Part shown: positions 9,390-17,466 of the stretch, in pieces
How the letters are laid out: each line of letters starts with the position of its first letter
Position numbering within the stretch: the first letter of the stretch is position 1
From: Pseudomonas sp. TH43
GTDB taxonomy: Bacteria; Pseudomonadota; Gammaproteobacteria; Pseudomonadales; Pseudomonadaceae
DNA: 64,000 nt
Assembly: GCF_016650635.1 (NCBI RefSeq)
Contig: NZ_JAEKFI010000004.1
Span: forward strand, 1,312,001 to 1,376,000
Direction: 5' to 3'
Notes under the pieces: generated by a model
Databases searched by the model: none
What the model was told of the DNA's origin: nothing
The model's input: the letters and a program-made list of their open reading frames with translations, nothing else
Program-made: the position numbers and the translations under genes

Positions 9390-9408
9390 CCAAATGATAA
9401 AGACTCAC
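9390..9408 (-). promoter_or_regulatory. Weak candidate Fur box
   Basis: CCAAATGATAAAGACTCAC matches the 19-base Fur consensus at 11 positions by hand alignment, with the best agreement in AATGATAA. It lies just upstream of the ferric-binding protein gene. The score is borderline; the context is the main support. Confidence 0.3.
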
Positions 9409-9489
9409 ATTTACCACCTCAATCGAACTCTTTTTGAAGGAGTTACCAGATGTTGCACAGCCTGAAATGTGTTGTGGCTGAACTGGCGC

Positions 9490-9556
9490 CATCGCGAGCA
9501 GGCTCACTCCTACAGGGGGAATGCATTCCAAATGTAGGAGTGAGCCTGCTCGCGAT
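9490..9556. repeat. REPIN (ATCGCGAGCAGGCTCACTCC type)
   Basis: CATCGCGAGCAGGCTCACTC and its perfect inverse GAGTGAGCCTGCTCGCGATG enclose a short loop. The same variant occurs at 63627. It is close in sequence to the GGGAGCGAGCC type but with AGGAGTGAGCC. Confidence 0.85.
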
Positions 9557-9581
9557 GAAGCCGTCAGCAGCAACACAAAGA

Positions 9582-10805
9582 TCAGGCCTTGGCCAAGGCC
9601 GGAAGATCACCCGTCAACCCGAGGGCTTCGCGCACGAACAAGGCCTTGGCCTCTGGCATCTGTTCAACCATCTTCAACCCGGCATTACGCAACCACCTTA
9701 CCGGCAACGGATCAGCCTGGAACAACCGCTCAAATCCTTCCATCGCCGCCATCAGCGTCAGATTGTGCGGCATGCGCCGGCGTTCGTAACGACTCAGCAC
9801 TTTCACATCCGCCAAACGCTCACCACGTTCCGCCGCTTGCAATAGCACTTCGGCCAGCACCGCTGCATCGAGGAAACCCAGGTTCACCCCCTGCCCCGCC
9901 AACGGGTGAATGGTGTGCGCCGCGTCGCCAATCAGGGCCAACCCTTCAGCCACATAACGCTTGGCATGGCGTTGACGCAGCGGCACGCACAGTCGCGGAT
10001 CAGCGCTGATCACGTCACCGAGACGCCCCTCAAAGGCGCGCTCCAGTTCAGCGCAGAAATCCGCTTCATCCAGCGCCATCAAACGCTCGGCCTCGCTCGG
10101 CGTGGTCGACCAGACAATCGAGCACCAATCCTGCTGACCGTCACCCTCCAGCGGCAGAAACGCCAGCGGGCCATGGTCGGTGAAGCGCTGCCACGCGGTC
10201 ATCTGGTGCGGTTTGCTGCTGCGCACGCTGGTGACAATGGCGTGGTGCAGATAATCCCATTCGCGGGTGGCTACGCCGGTCAGGCGACGTACTGCCGAAT
10301 TGGCGCCGTCAGCGGCAATCACCAATGGCGCGCGCAATTGCCGGCCATCGGCCAGGGTCAGCAGCCAGTCGTCGCCGGAGCGGCGCATCTGTTCCAGCCG
10401 CGCATTGGCCAGCATACCCAGATCGCAGTCGTGCAAGCGATCGAGCAAGGCGTCCTGCACCACGCGGTTCTCGACGATATGGCCGAGTACCTCGGCGTGC
10501 ACACTGCTCGCCGAGAAGTGAATCTGCCCGGTGCCGCTACCGTCCCAGACGTGCATGTCGGTGTACGGACTGCTGCGCCGCTGAGCGATGCCATCCCACA
10601 CGCCGAGGCGTTCGAGAATTCGTTGGCTGGCCGCCGACAGCGCACTGACACGCGGCTCAAATGGCGCTTGAGCATCGAACGGTTTGACGCTCAGCGGGCT
10701 GCCGTCGAGCAGCAGGACTTCCAGCCCGCTGTCCTGCAACGCCAACGCCAGGGCGCTGCCGACCATTCCGGCTCCGACAATCAGCAGATCTGCGCGCATT
10801 TCCAT
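9582..10805 (-). CDS. ubiI: FAD-dependent ubiquinone-biosynthesis hydroxylase, UbiI-like
   Basis: A 407-residue flavoprotein monooxygenase of the UbiH/UbiI/COQ6 family. The Rossmann motif LIVGAGMVGSALALAL lies at about 8-23, the NAD(P)H/FAD-contact DG motif is ADGANSAVRRLTG, and the second FAD motif is LIGDAAHTIHPLAGQGVNLG. It is the last gene of the unit ygfB-pepP-ubiH-DUF4442-ubiI. In P. aeruginosa the gene at this locus is UbiI, which hydroxylates ring C5 of the octaprenylphenol ring; this assignment is by position and family, since sequence alone does not separate UbiI from UbiF. Acts at the inner membrane. Confidence 0.85.
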   Translation of the reverse strand: MEMRADLLIVGAGMVGSALALALQDSGLEVLLLDGSPLSVKPFDAQAPFEPRVSALSAASQRILERLGVWDGIAQRRSSPYTDMHVWDGSGTGQIHFSASSVHAEVLGHIVENRVVQDALLDRLHDCDLGMLANARLEQMRRSGDDWLLTLADGRQLRAPLVIAADGANSAVRRLTGVATREWDYLHHAIVTSVRSSKPHQMTAWQRFTDHGPLAFLPLEGDGQQDWCSIVWSTTPSEAERLMALDEADFCAELERAFEGRLGDVISADPRLCVPLRQRHAKRYVAEGLALIGDAAHTIHPLAGQGVNLGFLDAAVLAEVLLQAAERGERLADVKVLSRYERRRMPHNLTLMAAMEGFERLFQADPLPVRWLRNAGLKMVEQMPEAKALFVREALGLTGDLPALAKA

Positions 10806-10808
10806 GCT

Positions 10809-11294
10809 TTAAGCCTGTCTCGCTTGCGGCTTGAGCCGCACGTAAAGGGTTTTACCGACCCGCGCGACAAGGTTGCCGGCGCCGTCATGAATATCGACCT
10901 GCAACTGCGGCAGGTATTTCTCGCCACTGGCAGTCTGCCGGCGGACCTCGTCGAGCAAGGTGTCGTCGATGGTGAACCGGGCGAACACCTGACCTTTGCC
11001 CGGCGCAATGAAATCGATGTCGGCCGCCTTGTCCCAGACGATGTACCGCGAGCCGAGGTTTTCCATGAGCATCAGCATGAAGAACGGATCGACCATCGAA
11101 TACAGGCTGCCGCCGAACTGTGTGCCGACGTAGTTGCGGTTGTACCAGCCGAGGCCCATCGACACCTGAATGTCGCGGAAGTCATCGCTGATGTGTCTGA
11201 CCCGCACACCAGCGCCGAGGTATGGCGGGTAGCACGTCATGACCCAGCGCATCAGTCGCGCCTTGCCGAATTTTCGGGTCAACCACTTAAGCAT
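10809..11294 (-). CDS. DUF4442 (hot-dog fold) protein
   Basis: A 161-residue protein of the DUF4442 family, predicted hot-dog thioesterase-like fold. GGSLYSMVDPFFMLMLMENL is the most conserved-looking stretch and ends are clean. The ATG at 11294 overlaps the 3' end of ubiH by 8 bases, and its stop is 3 bases before the ubiI start, so it is translationally packed between two ubiquinone hydroxylases. The upstream in-frame region lies wholly within ubiH and is not used. No catalytic residue can be named with confidence. A link to quinone or acyl-CoA metabolism is inference from position. Confidence 0.8.
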   Translation of the reverse strand: MLKWLTRKFGKARLMRWVMTCYPPYLGAGVRVRHISDDFRDIQVSMGLGWYNRNYVGTQFGGSLYSMVDPFFMLMLMENLGSRYIVWDKAADIDFIAPGKGQVFARFTIDDTLLDEVRRQTASGEKYLPQLQVDIHDGAGNLVARVGKTLYVRLKPQARQA

Positions 11295-12474
11295 CCGGAC
11301 GCGTTCCCAAACCCATCGCCTGACGCGCAAACCAGCGCTTGGCCGGCGGCAACAGATCGAGGCCGAGCAGGCCGATGTTACGACCCAGCGAAACCAGCGG
11401 CTGCGTGCTGCCAAACAGCCGCGTGACCTGATCGGAGAAGCCGACGGTGAGGTCCTGATCGAGACGCTGACGTTCACGATAAGCCTGCAACGTGGCGAAA
11501 TCGCCCAGCGGTTTGTCGCTGGCAAGCAACACGGCCGCGAGGGCATCGGCATCGCGCAGGGACAGGTTGAAACCCTGGCCGGCAATCGGGTGCAGGCTGT
11601 GCGCCGCGTTGCCGAGCACGGCCAGGTGCGAGCGCACCTGCTCTTCGGCTTCGACCAGCGTCAGCGGATACAAATGCCGTGCGCCGACCTGTTTCAGCGT
11701 GCCAAGGCGATAACCGAACACGCCCTGCAATTCGCTGAGGAAATCACGTTCGTTCAGATCGGCCAAACGCTGCGCGTCCATGCCCAAACGGGTCCAGACT
11801 AGGGCGCAGCGGTTTTCCGGCAGCGGCAGCAGCGCCATCGGCCCTTCATCGGTGAAACGCTCGAACGCCATGCCGTTGTGCGCTTCGCTCGGCGTGATGT
11901 TGGCGATCAGCGCGCTCTGGTTGTACGGACGCTTGCGCACGTTGATGCCCAATTGCTCGCGCAAACCCGAGCGACCGCCATCGGCGAGCACTGCCAGGTC
12001 GCATTCAAGCGTGGTTTCATCGTTAAGGGTCAGGCGATAGCCGTCAGGCAGCGGCTCCATGCGCGTGACTTCCGCCGGGCAGCGCCAACTGATCACGTCT
12101 TTATCGATGTGCTGCCACAGGCACTGGCCGAGCCAGGCGTTTTCCACTACATAACCGAGCGCCGGCACACCCTCTTCCATCGCCGACAAACGCGCGGTGG
12201 AGAAGCGGCCACGGTCGGAGACGTGGATCTGTTTGATCGGCTCGGCGCGACGGGAGATTTCCTGCCACACGCCCAGCCGTTGATAAATCTGTCGCGAACC
12301 AAAGGACAGCGCCGACGAACGTGCGTCGTAGCTCGGCTGCCAACTGTCGCCGGGGGCGAATGGCTCGATCAGGACGATCTTCCAGCCACGCGCCTTGGCC
12401 CCGGCCTGCAAGGCCAACGCCAGACTGGCGCCGACCAGACCGCCACCGATGATTGCCAGATTGACTCGACTCAT
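11287..12474 (-). CDS. ubiH: 2-octaprenyl-6-methoxyphenol hydroxylase
   Basis: A 395-residue FAD monooxygenase of ubiquinone synthesis (ring C1 hydroxylation). The FAD-binding motif LAIIGGGLVGASLALALQAG lies at about 6-25, the middle motif is LADGGRSGLREQLG, and the C-terminal FAD motif is LGNAAHSLHPIAGQGFNLSL. Its start overlaps the stop of pepP by 4 bases (ATGA), the same ubiH-pepP linkage as in E. coli (visC-ubiH-pepP-ygfB). Together with the downstream ubiI-like gene it gives two of the three ring hydroxylations. Confidence 0.93.
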   Translation of the reverse strand: MSRVNLAIIGGGLVGASLALALQAGAKARGWKIVLIEPFAPGDSWQPSYDARSSALSFGSRQIYQRLGVWQEISRRAEPIKQIHVSDRGRFSTARLSAMEEGVPALGYVVENAWLGQCLWQHIDKDVISWRCPAEVTRMEPLPDGYRLTLNDETTLECDLAVLADGGRSGLREQLGINVRKRPYNQSALIANITPSEAHNGMAFERFTDEGPMALLPLPENRCALVWTRLGMDAQRLADLNERDFLSELQGVFGYRLGTLKQVGARHLYPLTLVEAEEQVRSHLAVLGNAAHSLHPIAGQGFNLSLRDADALAAVLLASDKPLGDFATLQAYRERQRLDQDLTVGFSDQVTRLFGSTQPLVSLGRNIGLLGLDLLPPAKRWFARQAMGLGTRPDA

Positions 12475-13805
12475 GCCGCGTGTGTCCTTGCTTGCGCCAT
12501 CAGCGCTTCGATGTCGGCGACGGTTTTCGGTACGCCGTTGGTGAGGATTTCACAACCGGTTTTGGTCACCACTACGTCGTCCTCGATGCGCACGCCAATG
12601 CCGCGCCATTTCTTCGCGACGGTCTGATTGTCCGGTGCAATGTAGATGCCCGGCTCCACGGTCAGCGCCATGCCGACCTCTAGAACGCGCCATTCGCCGC
12701 CGACCTTGTACTCGCCGACGTCGTGTACATCCATGCCCAGCCAGTGACCGGCGCGGTGCATGTAAAACGCCTTATAGGCTTCGCTGGCGATCAACTCGTC
12801 GACCTCGCCTTGCAGCAGCCCGAGTTTCACCAACCCTGTGGTAATCACTCGCACCGTGGCTTCGTGCGCCTGATTCCAGTGCTTGTTCGGAGCGATTTCA
12901 GCGAATGCGGCTTCCTGCGAGGCCAAGACCAATTCGTAGATCGCTTTCTGTTCAGCGGAGAACTTGCCGTTGACCGGCCAGGTGCGGGTGATGTCGCTGG
13001 CGTAGCAATCGATCTCGCAACCGGCGTCGATCAGCACCAGATCGCCGTCCTTGAGCAACGCGTCATTCTGCTGGTAATGCAGGATGCAGCTGTTGCGCCC
13101 GGCGGCGACAATCGAGCCATAGGCCGGCATTTTCGCTCCGCCCTTGCGAAACTCGTAATCCAGCTCGGCTTCGAGGCTGTATTCGTGAAGCCCCGCCCGA
13201 CTGGCCTGCATCGCACGAATATGGGCTTGCGCCGAGATCCGGGCGGCTTCGCGCATCACCTTCACTTCTGCCGCCGATTTATACAGGCGCATGTCGTGCA
13301 GCAGATGATCCAGCGCAACGAATTCGTTCGGTGGCTGGGCGCCAAGGTGCGCTTTAGAGCGGATCACATTGATCCAGTCCATCAGATGGCGGTCGAATTC
13401 GGGGTTGCTGCCCATCGCCGAATACACCCGGTCACGGCCTTCGATGAGGCCCGGGAGGATGTCGTCGATGTCGGTGATCGGAAAAGCGTCATCGGCGCCG
13501 AAGTCGCGGATCGCGCCTTCCTGCCCTGCGCGCAGACCGTCCCACAATTCGCGTTCGGCATTGCGTTCACGGCAGAACAGCAGGTATTCGCCATGCTCGC
13601 GACCGGGCATCAGGACGATGACGGCTTGCGGCTCGGGGAAACCACTGAGGTACTGGAAGTCGCTGTCCTGACGGTAGACGTGCTCGACGTCGCGGTTGCG
13701 GATGGCAACTGCGGCGGCGGGCAGGATCGCGATGCTGTTGGGTTCCATCTGCGCCATCAGGGCCTTGCGGCGACGGCTGTATTCCGCTTTGGGGATATGG
13801 GTCAT
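12471..13805 (-). CDS. pepP: Xaa-Pro aminopeptidase P
   Basis: A 444-residue cytosolic metallopeptidase that removes N-terminal residues before proline. It has the N-terminal AMP_N domain (about 5-135) and the pita-bread catalytic domain. The dinuclear metal ligands are visible: the two aspartates in LIDAGCEIDCYASDITRTWP, the histidine in HWLGMDVHDVG, and the glutamates in TVEPGIYI and GVRIEDDVVV. Length equals E. coli PepP (441). It overlaps ubiH by 4 bases and follows ygfB with a 27-base gap. Confidence 0.95.
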   Translation of the reverse strand: MTHIPKAEYSRRRKALMAQMEPNSIAILPAAAVAIRNRDVEHVYRQDSDFQYLSGFPEPQAVIVLMPGREHGEYLLFCRERNAERELWDGLRAGQEGAIRDFGADDAFPITDIDDILPGLIEGRDRVYSAMGSNPEFDRHLMDWINVIRSKAHLGAQPPNEFVALDHLLHDMRLYKSAAEVKVMREAARISAQAHIRAMQASRAGLHEYSLEAELDYEFRKGGAKMPAYGSIVAAGRNSCILHYQQNDALLKDGDLVLIDAGCEIDCYASDITRTWPVNGKFSAEQKAIYELVLASQEAAFAEIAPNKHWNQAHEATVRVITTGLVKLGLLQGEVDELIASEAYKAFYMHRAGHWLGMDVHDVGEYKVGGEWRVLEVGMALTVEPGIYIAPDNQTVAKKWRGIGVRIEDDVVVTKTGCEILTNGVPKTVADIEALMAQARTHAA

Positions 13806-13832
13806 GGGCAGATGGCTTTCCCTGGCACGCGA

Positions 13833-14393
13833 TTAATGCAGCGACGGCTTGGCGGCTGGCGGCACGTCGGCTTTCTTGGTTTCCGAGAACAGCAGTAGCG
13901 GCGCGACGCGCAGGTATTCCATGACTTCCATGTAGTCGGACTCGCCGTCTTCGGATTCTTCCAGGGCGTCTTGCACCTGGGAAATGGCGGCCAGATCCTG
14001 CAGCACTTCGGTGGCTTCGGTGCTGAGCATGCTGCTGTCGCGGCAGTTCAGGCCGAAACCGCTGAGGAAGCCCTGGCACCACTCGCCCAGTGCAGCGGCG
14101 CGGTCAGCCAGCGGCGCGTCATCGGTCGGCAGCAGCAGAACAACGGTGACGTCGTCGCCGGTCAGCTCGCCTTTGACCATCTCTTGCAGGCCGATCAGGG
14201 CGTTGCGGACGTTGTCCTGAATGTCGCCTTCGAGCAGTTCGGCGGCGTCGATCAGCCAGCCTTCGTTATCGAAGCCGGCACCGGCGCAACTGCGTCCGAG
14301 CAGCACGCCATGCAGTTCGGCAGGCGAGACGTTGTGGCCGCTGGAGGTCAGCAGGGTGGCAAAGGCTTGGTACGGGGAATTCGCAATGGTCAT
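13833..14393 (-). CDS. ygfB: YgfB/YecA family (UPF0149) protein
   Basis: A 186-residue acidic helical protein of the UPF0149 family. GVLLGRSCAGAGFD, LLLPTDDAPLADRAAAL and LGEWCQGFLSGFG are the family hallmarks. In P. aeruginosa, YgfB has been reported to lower expression of the amidase AmpDh3 and thus to affect beta-lactam resistance; whether it does so here is inference. It is the first gene of the pepP-ubiH operon and is divergent from the TIGR02449-zapA unit, with a 118-base shared upstream region that should hold both promoters. Confidence 0.9.
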   Translation of the reverse strand: MTIANSPYQAFATLLTSSGHNVSPAELHGVLLGRSCAGAGFDNEGWLIDAAELLEGDIQDNVRNALIGLQEMVKGELTGDDVTVVLLLPTDDAPLADRAAALGEWCQGFLSGFGLNCRDSSMLSTEATEVLQDLAAISQVQDALEESEDGESDYMEVMEYLRVAPLLLFSETKKADVPPAAKPSLH

Positions 14394-14511
14394 GGGCAGC
14401 TAGGCGCCAGACGGCGCTATGTCTAGAATGAAGGCCTTGTATCCTACATCGACAGACTCGCCAAGACTATTAAAGGCTGTCCGCCAGCTAACCCATCAGA
14501 CAGTGAACACA

Positions 14512-14721
14512 ATGGAAGACAACGACCTGCAAGCGCTGATGGCCAGACTCGAACTGCTGATTGGCCGAGTCGAGCAACTAAAGAGTCAAAATGCACTCTT
14601 ACTAGCTCAGGAAAAGACCTGGCGCGAGGAACGCGCGCACCTCATTGAAAAAAACGAAATCGCCCGGCGTAAGGTCGAATCGATGATTTCGCGCCTCAAG
14701 GCCCTGGAGCAAGACTCATGA
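14512..14721 (+). CDS. TIGR02449 family coiled-coil protein
   Basis: A 69-residue, almost wholly helical protein (EDNDLQALMARLELLIGRVE, continuing with heptad-like leucines) of the TIGR02449 family found upstream of zapA in many gammaproteobacteria. The ATG at 14512 is chosen because the coiled coil starts there; a start at 14419 would add 31 unlike residues and would lie in the promoter region of ygfB. Its stop overlaps the zapA start (ATGA), so the two are translationally coupled. A role in cell division with ZapA is inferred from this linkage. Confidence 0.85.
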   Translation: MEDNDLQALMARLELLIGRVEQLKSQNALLLAQEKTWREERAHLIEKNEIARRKVESMISRLKALEQDS

Positions 14722-15035
14722 GTTCAAGCAATAGCGTTACCGTGCAAATCCTCGACAAAGAATATTCGATCATTTGCCCGCAGGAAGAACGCAGCAATCT
14801 GGTCAGTGCCGCACGCTACCTGGATGGCAAGATGCGCGAGATCCGCAGCAGCGGCAAAGTCATCGGCGCCGATCGCATTGCCGTGATGGCCGCGCTGAAC
14901 ATCACTCACGACCTCTTGCACAAAGAAGAGCGCCCGGACATTCAGGCCAGCGGCTCGACCCGTGAACAGGTGCGCGACTTGCTCGATCGTGTCGATCTGG
15001 TACTCGCCGACGATCAGAACACCACCAAGGGCTGA
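14718..15035 (+). CDS. zapA: Cell division protein ZapA
   Basis: A 105-residue ZapA, which binds and bundles FtsZ filaments at the division septum. It opens SNSVTVQILDKEYSIICPQE, has the family motif AARYLDGKMREIR and ends in a helix that would form the tetramer coiled coil (about 65-105). It overlaps the TIGR02449 gene by 4 bases. The 6S RNA gene follows 30 bases after the stop, the same zapA-ssrS-fau order as in E. coli and P. aeruginosa. Confidence 0.93.
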   Translation: MSSSNSVTVQILDKEYSIICPQEERSNLVSAARYLDGKMREIRSSGKVIGADRIAVMAALNITHDLLHKEERPDIQASGSTREQVRDLLDRVDLVLADDQNTTKG

Positions 15036-15054
15036 TTCGACTGGCCGCTTGCGG

Positions 15055-15060
15055 TATACT
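15055..15060 (+). promoter_or_regulatory. -10 box of the 6S RNA promoter
   Basis: TATACT lies about 7 bases before the likely 5' end of 6S RNA. A good -35 is not clear; TTCGAC at 15036 is too close for normal spacing. Confidence 0.5.
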
Positions 15061-15065
15061 CGCGG

Positions 15066-15245
15066 CACTCCCTGGGGTGCTTGCCAGTTGACGATGTCCC
15101 TGAGCCGATTCGCACTACCCTGGAAGTTGCACGTTGGGCTGGTGTGCATGTCCGCTAGACGGAAAGCCTTAAAGTCTACTGCATCTTCCACCTTGAACTT
15201 TCGGGTTCAAGGGCTAAGTTGACAGCGGTTCATCCGGGGAGCCTG
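15066..15245 (+). ncRNA. ssrS: 6S RNA
   Basis: About 180 bases between zapA and fau, the standard site of ssrS. The ends pair (CTCCCTGGGG near 15068 with TCCGGGGAG near 15233), and the gene contains conserved 6S segments such as GTCCCTGAGCCGATTCG, TGGTGTGCATGTCCGCTAGA and ACGGAAAGCCTTAA, as well as the CCTTGAACTTTCGGGTTCAAGG hairpin split around its loop. 6S RNA mimics an open promoter and sequesters sigma-70 RNA polymerase in stationary phase. The ends are accurate to a few bases only. No coding frame is supported here. Confidence 0.92.
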
Positions 15246-15250
15246 ATTCG

Positions 15251-15285
15251 AATCCGATGTCGGTTAATCCGACATCGGATTTTTT
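15251..15285 (+). terminator. Strong terminator after 6S RNA
   Basis: A perfect 13-bp stem (AATCCGATGTCGG / CCGACATCGGATT), 5-base loop and a T run. It lies between ssrS and fau, so most ssrS transcripts would stop before fau. Confidence 0.88.
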
Positions 15286-15322
15286 ATGCGTACGTTTTCG
15301 TCCCACCTGCCGAAGCCGAACC

Positions 15323-15928
15323 ATGACCGAACCCGCGCTGCTGCCCCGCCCGCAACTTCGCCGCCTGCTGCGCAAGACGCGCCGTTCGCTGACCAAGAGC
15401 GAACAACGCCAAGCGGCCAAAGGCCTGTACCGGCAACTGGCGCAAGACCCGCACTTTCGCCGGGCGAAACATATTTCCCTGTACCTGCCCACCGACGGTG
15501 AAATCGATCCGCGCCTGCTGCTGCGTGAAGCGCAGCGTCGGGGCAAGGCGACGTACCTGCCGGTGCTCAGCGCCTGGCCAAGAACCAAAATGGTCTTTCA
15601 GCGGATTCGTCCCGGCGAACAACTCAAACCCAATCGCTTCGGCATTCTCGAGCCGCGGGCCAATCTGGCGCAGCAACGCAAGGTCTGGGCGCTGGATCTG
15701 GTGTTGTTGCCTTTGGTTGGGTTTGACGATGTCGGCGGGCGACTGGGGATGGGCGGCGGTTTTTATGATCGCAGCCTGGCGTATCTGGCCCGGCGCAAAA
15801 GCTGGCGCAAGCCGACGTTGCTGGGGCTGGCCCATGAATGTCAGAAGGTCGAACGCTTGGCGCAGGCAAGTTGGGATGTACCGTTACAAGGCACGGTCAG
15901 CGACAAGGCGTGGTATTTCGCGGGATAG
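15323..15928 (+). CDS. fau: 5-formyltetrahydrofolate cyclo-ligase
   Basis: A 201-residue enzyme (YgfA) that converts 5-formyl-THF to 5,10-methenyl-THF using ATP. The family motifs are seen: LRRLLRKTRRSLTKSEQ near the start, YLPTDGEIDPRLLL, and the ATP/Mg-binding LGMGGGFYDRSLAYL near the C-terminus. The ATG at 15323 is chosen since the open frame upstream runs through the ssrS terminator. The position after ssrS is conserved across gammaproteobacteria. Confidence 0.93.
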   Translation: MTEPALLPRPQLRRLLRKTRRSLTKSEQRQAAKGLYRQLAQDPHFRRAKHISLYLPTDGEIDPRLLLREAQRRGKATYLPVLSAWPRTKMVFQRIRPGEQLKPNRFGILEPRANLAQQRKVWALDLVLLPLVGFDDVGGRLGMGGGFYDRSLAYLARRKSWRKPTLLGLAHECQKVERLAQASWDVPLQGTVSDKAWYFAG

Positions 15929-15962
15929 GACGCCGCAGATCAGCGGCGTCGGGTGTGCAGTT

Positions 15963-16118
15963 TCAGCGCTTGAACGCGGTCGACTGTTGAACCTGTTGCG
16001 CGACTTCGATTGGAGCGTCAGCTTTGGTTGTCCACAGACTCTGCGCGTAACCGGTGGTCACGACGCCCAGGCCAAACAAAATTACCAAAGTCCATAGTAA
16101 ATCCGGTTTGCGTTTCAT
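15963..16118 (-). CDS. Small membrane protein of 51 residues, unknown function
   Basis: An ATG at 16118 preceded by GGGGGC opens a 51-codon frame ending TGA at 15963. The product starts MKRKPDLLWTLVILFGLGVV, a basic N-terminus followed by one hydrophobic segment (about residues 8-26), then a short polar tail ending QQSTAFKR. It could be a single-pass inner-membrane peptide or an exported peptide. I think similar short proteins occur in other Pseudomonas but I do not recognise a named family. It lies alone, convergent with fau and divergent from the EVE gene. Confidence 0.6.
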   Translation of the reverse strand: MKRKPDLLWTLVILFGLGVVTTGYAQSLWTTKADAPIEVAQQVQQSTAFKR

Positions 16119-16314
16119 CGATTGCCCCCCAAAGGCACATCAACACGATGACAGCAGCGGTTTCCGTTCGTAGGCCGTGCAGCAGCGTCAAGCTTTAAAG
16201 GCCGGCATTTTGCGGCAACGTGAACCGCTGCGCAAACGCTGACGTCAACCGACCGTCGGTTTGTCATAAAATTGCCCGACAACCTGCCCAATGACCGTCT
16301 CAGGAGCAAAAACC

Positions 16315-16767
16315 ATGGCCTATTGGCTAATGAAATCCGAACCCGATGAACTCTCGATCAAAGGTCTGGAAAAGCTCGGCAAAGCGCGCTGGGACGGGGT
16401 TCGCAACTATCAGGCGCGCAATTTCCTGCGGGCGATGGCGGTGGGCGATGAATTCTTTTTCTACCATTCCAGCTGCCCGGAGCCCGGGATTGCCGGGATT
16501 GGCAAAATAATCGAAGCGGCGTACCCGGATCCCACCGCACTGGAGCCGGAAAGTCATTATTACGACCCGAAGGCGACACCAGAGAAGAATGCGTGGAGTG
16601 CGATTGACGTTGAACACGTCGAGACGTTTGCGCGAGTGTTGAAGCTGGATTATCTGAAACAGCAGACGGCATTGGCCGAGATGCCGTTGGTGCAGAAGGG
16701 ATCACGGTTGTCGGTGATGCCGGTGACAGCGGAGCAGTGGGCTGCGGTTATCGCCCTGAAACCCTGA
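16315..16767 (+). CDS. EVE domain-containing protein
   Basis: A 150-residue single-domain protein that begins AYWLMKSEPDELSI, followed by WDGVRNYQARNFLRAM and FFYHSSCPEPGIAGIGKI, the hallmark stretches of EVE domains (thymocyte nuclear protein 1-like). EVE belongs to the PUA/YTH fold group and is thought to read modified bases in RNA or DNA. The ATG at 16315 with GGAG 12 bases upstream is preferred over one 8 codons earlier. In P. aeruginosa the homologue is likewise next to zapA and fau. The ligand is unknown. Confidence 0.9.
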   Translation: MAYWLMKSEPDELSIKGLEKLGKARWDGVRNYQARNFLRAMAVGDEFFFYHSSCPEPGIAGIGKIIEAAYPDPTALEPESHYYDPKATPEKNAWSAIDVEHVETFARVLKLDYLKQQTALAEMPLVQKGSRLSVMPVTAEQWAAVIALKP

Positions 16768-16790
16768 ATAATCCTTCGCCTGACACAATG

Positions 16791-16885
16791 CCTTCGCGAG
16801 CAGGCTCGCTCCCACAGGGATTTTCAGTGACCACAGATTTTGTGAACACCAGAGAAACATGTGGGAGCGAGCCTGCTCGCGAAGG
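16791..16885. repeat. REPIN
   Basis: CCTTCGCGAGCAGGCTCGCT and its inverted partner AGCGAGCCTGCTCGCGAAGG face each other with a loop of about 45 bases. It separates the convergent EVE and FliL-like genes. Confidence 0.88.
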
Positions 16886-16908
16886 GGCCCGCCCGGACAG
16901 CAGAAGCC

Positions 16909-17316
16909 TTACTGAATGATCAGGTTGTTGAACAACAGATCCTCAACCACCGGCTTGCCGGTCTCGTCATTCATCACTTGCTGAGTCTGCTTCAGCGCTT
17001 CCTGACGCAGCTTCTCTTTACCCTCGATGCTGCTCATCGCCTCGGTCGACTGCTGGGTAAACAACGCCACCAGTTGATTACGAATCAGCGGTTCGTTGGC
17101 CTTGACCAGCTTGCTCGCCTCGTCGCCGGTCACGCGCAAAGCCACGTCAGCCTTGTAGACCTTGAGCTTCGGCGTGCCGTCCAGCCCGTAGTTGCCCACA
17201 AACGGCGGGCTCAAGGTGATATAGCTGACCTTCGGCGCTTCGCCTTCTTTGGCCTCTTCGGCCAGCGCTGCCACAGGCAGAGACAGGGCCAGCAACAACA
17301 TGATCCACGCTTTCAC
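16909..17316 (-). CDS. FliL-like exported protein
   Basis: A 135-residue protein with a signal peptide or membrane anchor (KAWIMLLLALSLPVAALA), followed by a FliL-type domain (VSYITLSPPFVGNYG, then VYKADVALRV and the C-terminal VMNDETGKPVVEDLLFNNLI). FliL proteins sit by the flagellar stator, but no flagellar gene is near. I chose the GTG at 17316 because AAGGAGCG lies 6 bases upstream and the signal sequence starts there; an ATG start would add 37 polar residues. Its function as a true flagellar part is uncertain; it may be a stand-alone FliL paralogue. Confidence 0.8.
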   Translation of the reverse strand: MKAWIMLLLALSLPVAALAEEAKEGEAPKVSYITLSPPFVGNYGLDGTPKLKVYKADVALRVTGDEASKLVKANEPLIRNQLVALFTQQSTEAMSSIEGKEKLRQEALKQTQQVMNDETGKPVVEDLLFNNLIIQ

Positions 17317-17466
17317 AATTCGCTCCTTATCCGGTTTGCGGCCTAGCATAACGACCCGCCGCGCAAGCACAAGCTTATGGCTGACTATCAGGGTCGGGCA
17401 TGCTCGTTGACCCGTTGACTGACACACCTACACTTATCGGCCATCACTCCCAAAGGAATAGCCCTG

